Positions 7,024-7,899 of a stretch of DNA of 7,899 nt are shown here, in pieces. The translations under genes and the position numbers were made by a program. The first letter of the stretch is position 1, and each line of letters opens with the position of its first letter. Under the pieces are notes generated by a model. It saw only the letters and a list, made by a program, of their open reading frames with translations. It was not told where the DNA came from and did not search any database. The DNA comes from Cyclobacteriaceae bacterium (GTDB taxonomy: Bacteria > Bacteroidota > Bacteroidia > Cytophagales > Cyclobacteriaceae): positions 1-7,899 of the forward strand of contig JAUUZS010000182.1 in the NCBI GenBank assembly GCA_030589835.1, written 5' to 3'.

Positions 7024-7899
7024 TTAATTGTCCTTTAGCCTTGCTAAAAATGGTTCCATTTCATTTGACTTTAACTTTTTATGGCCGTGAAGTATCAGCG
7101 ATCCTTTGTCGATGTCCAGATTTTTGGCCAGCTGCGATTCGTTATCTACCAAAATTGCCTGAGGACTGATAGGCTTATCCCGTCCTAATCCCAGGGATTT
7201 TAACAAATCATTTTGCTTGGCCTTTATCCACCCTTCATTCTCCTTTCCATAGTAAATAAGTGTTGCATCACACTTCCTCAAATTATCATTGTGTATGGAC
7301 CGGATTTCTTCAGGTTTACCTTTAAAGTTCGAATTAATAACTTTATATCCATTTTTTTCTAAAAATGTTTCTATTTTCTTACATCTTTTTGACTCATACT
7401 TTTCATGAATCAGGTAAATGGTTTTTCCTTCCTCAGCTATTTCACTTCCATATAATCGCTCTTGATGTGTCCTGCCATCCTTGATTTTCTTGATTGCAAA
7501 AGCCTTCAATTCTTCAAGGGTGGTCTCCAGCACATCCGAAATGCTCATGGATGTTCGGTCTTTTTTTAAATTTTCTATTAGCAACCTTTGCTTGACACTT
7601 ATTCTTTTTAGATTTGGTGATATCCACACTATGCGCCCCAGATTAAAGCCAGAGCCATCATCTGCCTCCTCCAATTCATGAAAATACTGCGAAGCCAGGC
7701 GATTCTGAAGGCCCACAATAGAAACATTGGTGCCCTTTATATTATAATGATCAGATCCAATAAGATGAATGGACATGTTGCTGGCTGCAAGATCTCTTTT
7801 TACCAATTTCATGATCGACTCCAGATCCTCAGGCATTTTGCTTTCTGGCAGAACCCGATACCCATTTCTTAACAATTCCCTTTTTACAGCATCCCTTTC
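7024..7899 (-). CDS. Double TIR-like domain protein (N-terminus beyond window)
   Basis: The frame is open to the right edge: 291 codons are visible before TAA (7026-7024). The first residues, ERDAVKRELLRNGYRVLPE, run smoothly across the TTG at 7875-7873, so that codon is an internal Leu and the true start lies outside. Counting from the edge, residues 1-140 are a TIR/DUF4062-like domain (GYRVLPE, then VKRDLAASNMSIHLIG, LQNRLASQ and RIVWISP), missing its first strand. Residues about 159-285 are a second TIR-like domain (TIYLIHEKYESKRCKKIETF, NLRKCDATLIYYGKENEGWIKAKQ, AILVDN). Such domains commonly precede nSTAND1 modules in bacterial signalling proteins; here they form a separate polypeptide. 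The helix after 'IYYG...W' reads IKAKQNDLLK and lacks the Glu found in NAD-cleaving TIR enzymes (WcxxE), so this copy is more likely an adaptor or protein-binding unit. First visible gene of the operon, one base before the NTPase. Confidence 0.85.
   Translation of the reverse strand, partial: ERDAVKRELLRNGYRVLPESKMPEDLESIMKLVKRDLAASNMSIHLIGSDHYNIKGTNVSIVGLQNRLASQYFHELEEADDGSGFNLGRIVWISPNLKRISVKQRLLIENLKKDRTSMSISDVLETTLEELKAFAIKKIKDGRTHQERLYGSEIAEEGKTIYLIHEKYESKRCKKIETFLEKNGYKVINSNFKGKPEEIRSIHNDNLRKCDATLIYYGKENEGWIKAKQNDLLKSLGLGRDKPISPQAILVDNESQLAKNLDIDKGSLILHGHKKLKSNEMEPFLARLKDN
7031..7036 (-). promoter_or_regulatory. Ribosome binding site of the NTPase gene
   Basis: On the minus strand AAAGGA lies 8 bases before the ATG at 7022, inside the last codons (L-K-D) of the TIR-like gene. 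With the one-base gap between TAA and ATG this supports the chosen start and coupled translation. Confidence 0.55.

Noticed and set aside
1..7899. CRISPR array, tRNA, rRNA, insertion sequence or attachment site.
   Set aside because: No regularly spaced direct repeats, no recognisable RNA gene, no transposase and no terminal inverted repeats were seen on either strand.

Overview
The window looks like DNA from a Bacteroidota genome, probably of Cytophagales type. This rests on moderately AT-rich sequence, near absence of strong Shine-Dalgarno sites, and protein families I recognise as typical of that phylum: an nSTAND1 NTPase fused to WD40 repeats, a two-part outer-membrane protein with a helical N-terminus and a beta-barrel, a lipoprotein built from 'DGGF' propeller blades, and a repeat-rich secreted protein. 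I cannot name a species. All supported genes lie on the minus strand, so the biological order runs from right to left.

Right part (7899 to 1404): four genes form one compact operon. The first, cut by the right edge, encodes a protein with two TIR-like domains. One base after its stop begins a 1043-residue nSTAND1 NTPase with a transmembrane helix, a long alanine-heptad coiled coil and a seven-bladed WD40 propeller. After a 16-base gap comes an outer-membrane beta-barrel protein with a TPR-like N-terminal part. Its stop overlaps the GTG start of a lipoprotein beta-propeller (GTGA overlap).

Middle (1057-1403): a 347-base stretch between the operon and the next gene. It holds a 14-base perfect palindrome and a 61-codon open frame directly in phase with the lipoprotein stop. 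No convincing terminator or promoter was seen.

Left part (1056 to 1): the start and first 352 codons of a secreted protein with a clear signal peptide and two diverged tandem domains of about 154 residues. It runs off the left edge.

How the genes may work together (inference): TIR-like and STAND proteins are usual parts of signalling and conflict systems in bacteria. Here they are co-encoded with outer-membrane and lipoprotein partners. The NTPase has one membrane span, with positive charge on the NTPase side, so its coiled coil and WD40 propeller would lie in the periplasm. The operon could therefore be a trans-envelope sensor linking the cell surface to a cytoplasmic TIR/NTPase switch. This layout is the most interesting item in the window.
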